From: an uncultured Aquimarina sp.
GTDB lineage: Bacteria > Bacteroidota > Bacteroidia > Flavobacteriales > Flavobacteriaceae
Assembly (NCBI GenBank): GCA_947495425.1
Contig: CANLYR010000048.1
Coordinates: 1-33,716 of the forward strand
Length of the DNA stretch: 33,716 nt
Direction: 5' to 3'
Below, piece by piece: positions 33,074 through 33,716 of this stretch. A program made the position numbers and the translations under genes. The notes below the pieces were generated by a model. It had not been told where the DNA came from and searched no databases. It saw nothing but the letters and a program-made list of their open reading frames with translations. Numbering within the stretch: the first letter of the stretch is position 1; the number at the start of each line of letters is the position of its first letter.

Positions 33074-33508
33074 ATGGATTCAAAAATAAGAAAGGGGTCT
33101 CATACAGTTATTCGATTGACCTGTCATATAGTTTGGTCTACAAAGTATAGGTGTAAAGTGCTTCGTGGAGATATCCAAATACGTTGCAGAGAACTTTTAA
33201 TTCAGATTTTTGAAGCGGAAGGTATAGAGATTTTGAAAGGTGTTGTTAGTTCAGATTACGTTCATATGCACATTGAATATGATCCAAAGTTGAGTGTGAG
33301 TTATATGGTTAAACATTTAAAAGGAAGAACTTCAAGGAAGTTACAACAAGAGTTTTCTAGTATTCGAGATCGTTATTGGGGTAAAAATTTTTGGGCAAAC
33401 GGTTATGGTGTTTGGAGTACTGGAAACATCACAGATGAAATGGTTAATGAATATTTGGAAAACCACAGACGAGAAGACAGTGATAATTCCAATTTCATAT
33501 TGGAATAG
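33074..33508 (+). CDS. tnpA: IS200/IS605-family transposase TnpA (HUH Y1)
   Basis: Single-strand transposase of 144 residues, full length for the family. The HUH metal motif is HMHIEY in SSDYVHMHIEYDP. The catalytic Tyr lies in the C-terminal helix MVNEYLENHRRE. The segments IVWSTKYRCKVL and FWANGYGVWSTGNITDEM are characteristic. I start at ATG 33074 rather than the TTG just before it. There is no tnpB accessory gene, so it is an IS200-type rather than IS605-type element. The gene appears intact and possibly active. Confidence 0.95.
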   Translation: MDSKIRKGSHTVIRLTCHIVWSTKYRCKVLRGDIQIRCRELLIQIFEAEGIEILKGVVSSDYVHMHIEYDPKLSVSYMVKHLKGRTSRKLQQEFSSIRDRYWGKNFWANGYGVWSTGNITDEMVNEYLENHRREDSDNSNFILE

Positions 33509-33541
33509 GCTTGGGGACTTTATTCCCTAGTAAAATCAAAC

Positions 33542-33562
33542 CCCTGCACTTGCAGTGCAGGG
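33542..33562 (+). repeat. Right-end hairpin of the IS200-type element
   Basis: CCCTGCACT (33542-33550) pairs perfectly with AGTGCAGGG (33554-33562), loop TGC. It is 33 bp after the tnpA stop. It may also terminate the transcript. Confidence 0.8.
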
Positions 33563-33642
33563 TGGTTTAGTTGTCTCAATAACCTTTGATTCAAAATATT
33601 TTGAGAGCAACAAAAATTAATGGAGTTATCATTAAGTTCATA

Positions 33643-33716
33643 GGCACTTTCAGAAAATAGCTACGCTAATTTCAATTTGTTTATTTTTTGAATGATTTTC
33701 GATAGTTGTAAGAAGA
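33643..33716 (-). repeat. Right arm of the 74-bp perfect inverted repeat
   Basis: Exact reverse complement of bases 2-75. See the left arm. Confidence 0.9.

Larger units (their letters stand above)
33001..33570 (+). mobile_element. IS200/IS605-family insertion sequence (single tnpA)
   Basis: One transposase gene flanked by subterminal imperfect palindromes rather than terminal inverted repeats, the hallmark of the family. Left: CTGCAAT-TTC-ATTGCAG (33019-33035). Right: CCCTGCACT-TGC-AGTGCAGGG (33542-33562). Both loops are 3 nt, and both stems share the CTGCA core. Outer limits are approximate because these elements leave no target duplication. Confidence 0.8.
27098..33716 (+). mobile_element. 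Integrated element in tRNA-Ala(GGC), right end not in window
   Basis: Boundaries: the tRNA fragment on the left, the contig end on the right. Contents in order are a tyrosine recombinase, a broken hypothetical gene, an excisionase-like HTH gene, a broken primase-helicase, and an IS200-type insertion. No relaxase, type IV secretion gene or cargo gene is visible. The gene set fits a mobilisable or satellite-type Bacteroidetes island rather than a phage. Several reading frames are disrupted, so replication functions are probably lost. Confidence 0.8.

Noticed and set aside
1..33716. The window as a complete linear replicon with terminal inverted repeats
   Set aside because: The content is chromosomal housekeeping genes plus an island cut by the right end; the inverted ends are more simply assembly breaks in a repeat.

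Overview
The window looks like a chromosomal contig from a marine-type member of the Flavobacteriaceae (Bacteroidota; Aquimarina-like at a guess). The grounds are low GC, sigma-A promoters of the TTG-N17-19-TAnnTTTG type, the gene order acpP-fabF-rnc-IPExxxVDY-pyk, an OmpA protein with thrombospondin type 3 repeats, a TonB receptor with a carboxypeptidase-like N-terminal domain, and a Bacteroidetes-type mobile element.

Layout. 1-162: contig end carrying one arm of a 74-bp perfect inverted repeat and a REP-like hairpin. 163-4654 (minus): pyk, an IPExxxVDY protein, rnc, fabF, acpP. 4836-6189 (plus): purN and a two-domain RNase H. 6446-7522 (minus): secreted astacin lipoprotein with two chitin-binding-like modules. 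7887-10889 (plus): PfkB kinase and a long PurF-like amidophosphoribosyltransferase. 11159-11767 (minus): superoxide dismutase. 11914-19667 (plus): AddA-like helicase-nuclease, ompA, AddB-like nuclease, then an alpha/beta hydrolase to 20541. 20599-23902 (plus): His/Cys-rich small secreted protein, TonB receptor and acidic lipoprotein, probably a metal-uptake operon. 23903-27097: a gene-poor stretch with two copies of a structured RNA-like module, a 40-residue membrane protein and a 30-residue Cys-array microprotein (both shorter than usual ORF cut-offs), a dual-specificity phosphatase, a 12-G tract and an 8-Cys protein.

27098-33716: an integrated element inserted in tRNA-Ala(GGC). A displaced 3' fragment of the tRNA marks the left boundary. 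Next come a tyrosine recombinase with a non-canonical active site, a gene with an in-frame stop, an excisionase-like HTH protein, and a BT4734/PriCT-2/DUF3987 primase-helicase broken by a stop codon and frameshifts. The integrase looks intact, the replication and mobilisation side is decayed, and an IS200-type element lies at the distal end. The right end of the island and the intact tRNA are not in the window.

The items I find least explained by known families are the paired RNA modules at 23926-24429, the metallothionein-like microprotein at 26117-26209, and the identical inverted ends of the contig.
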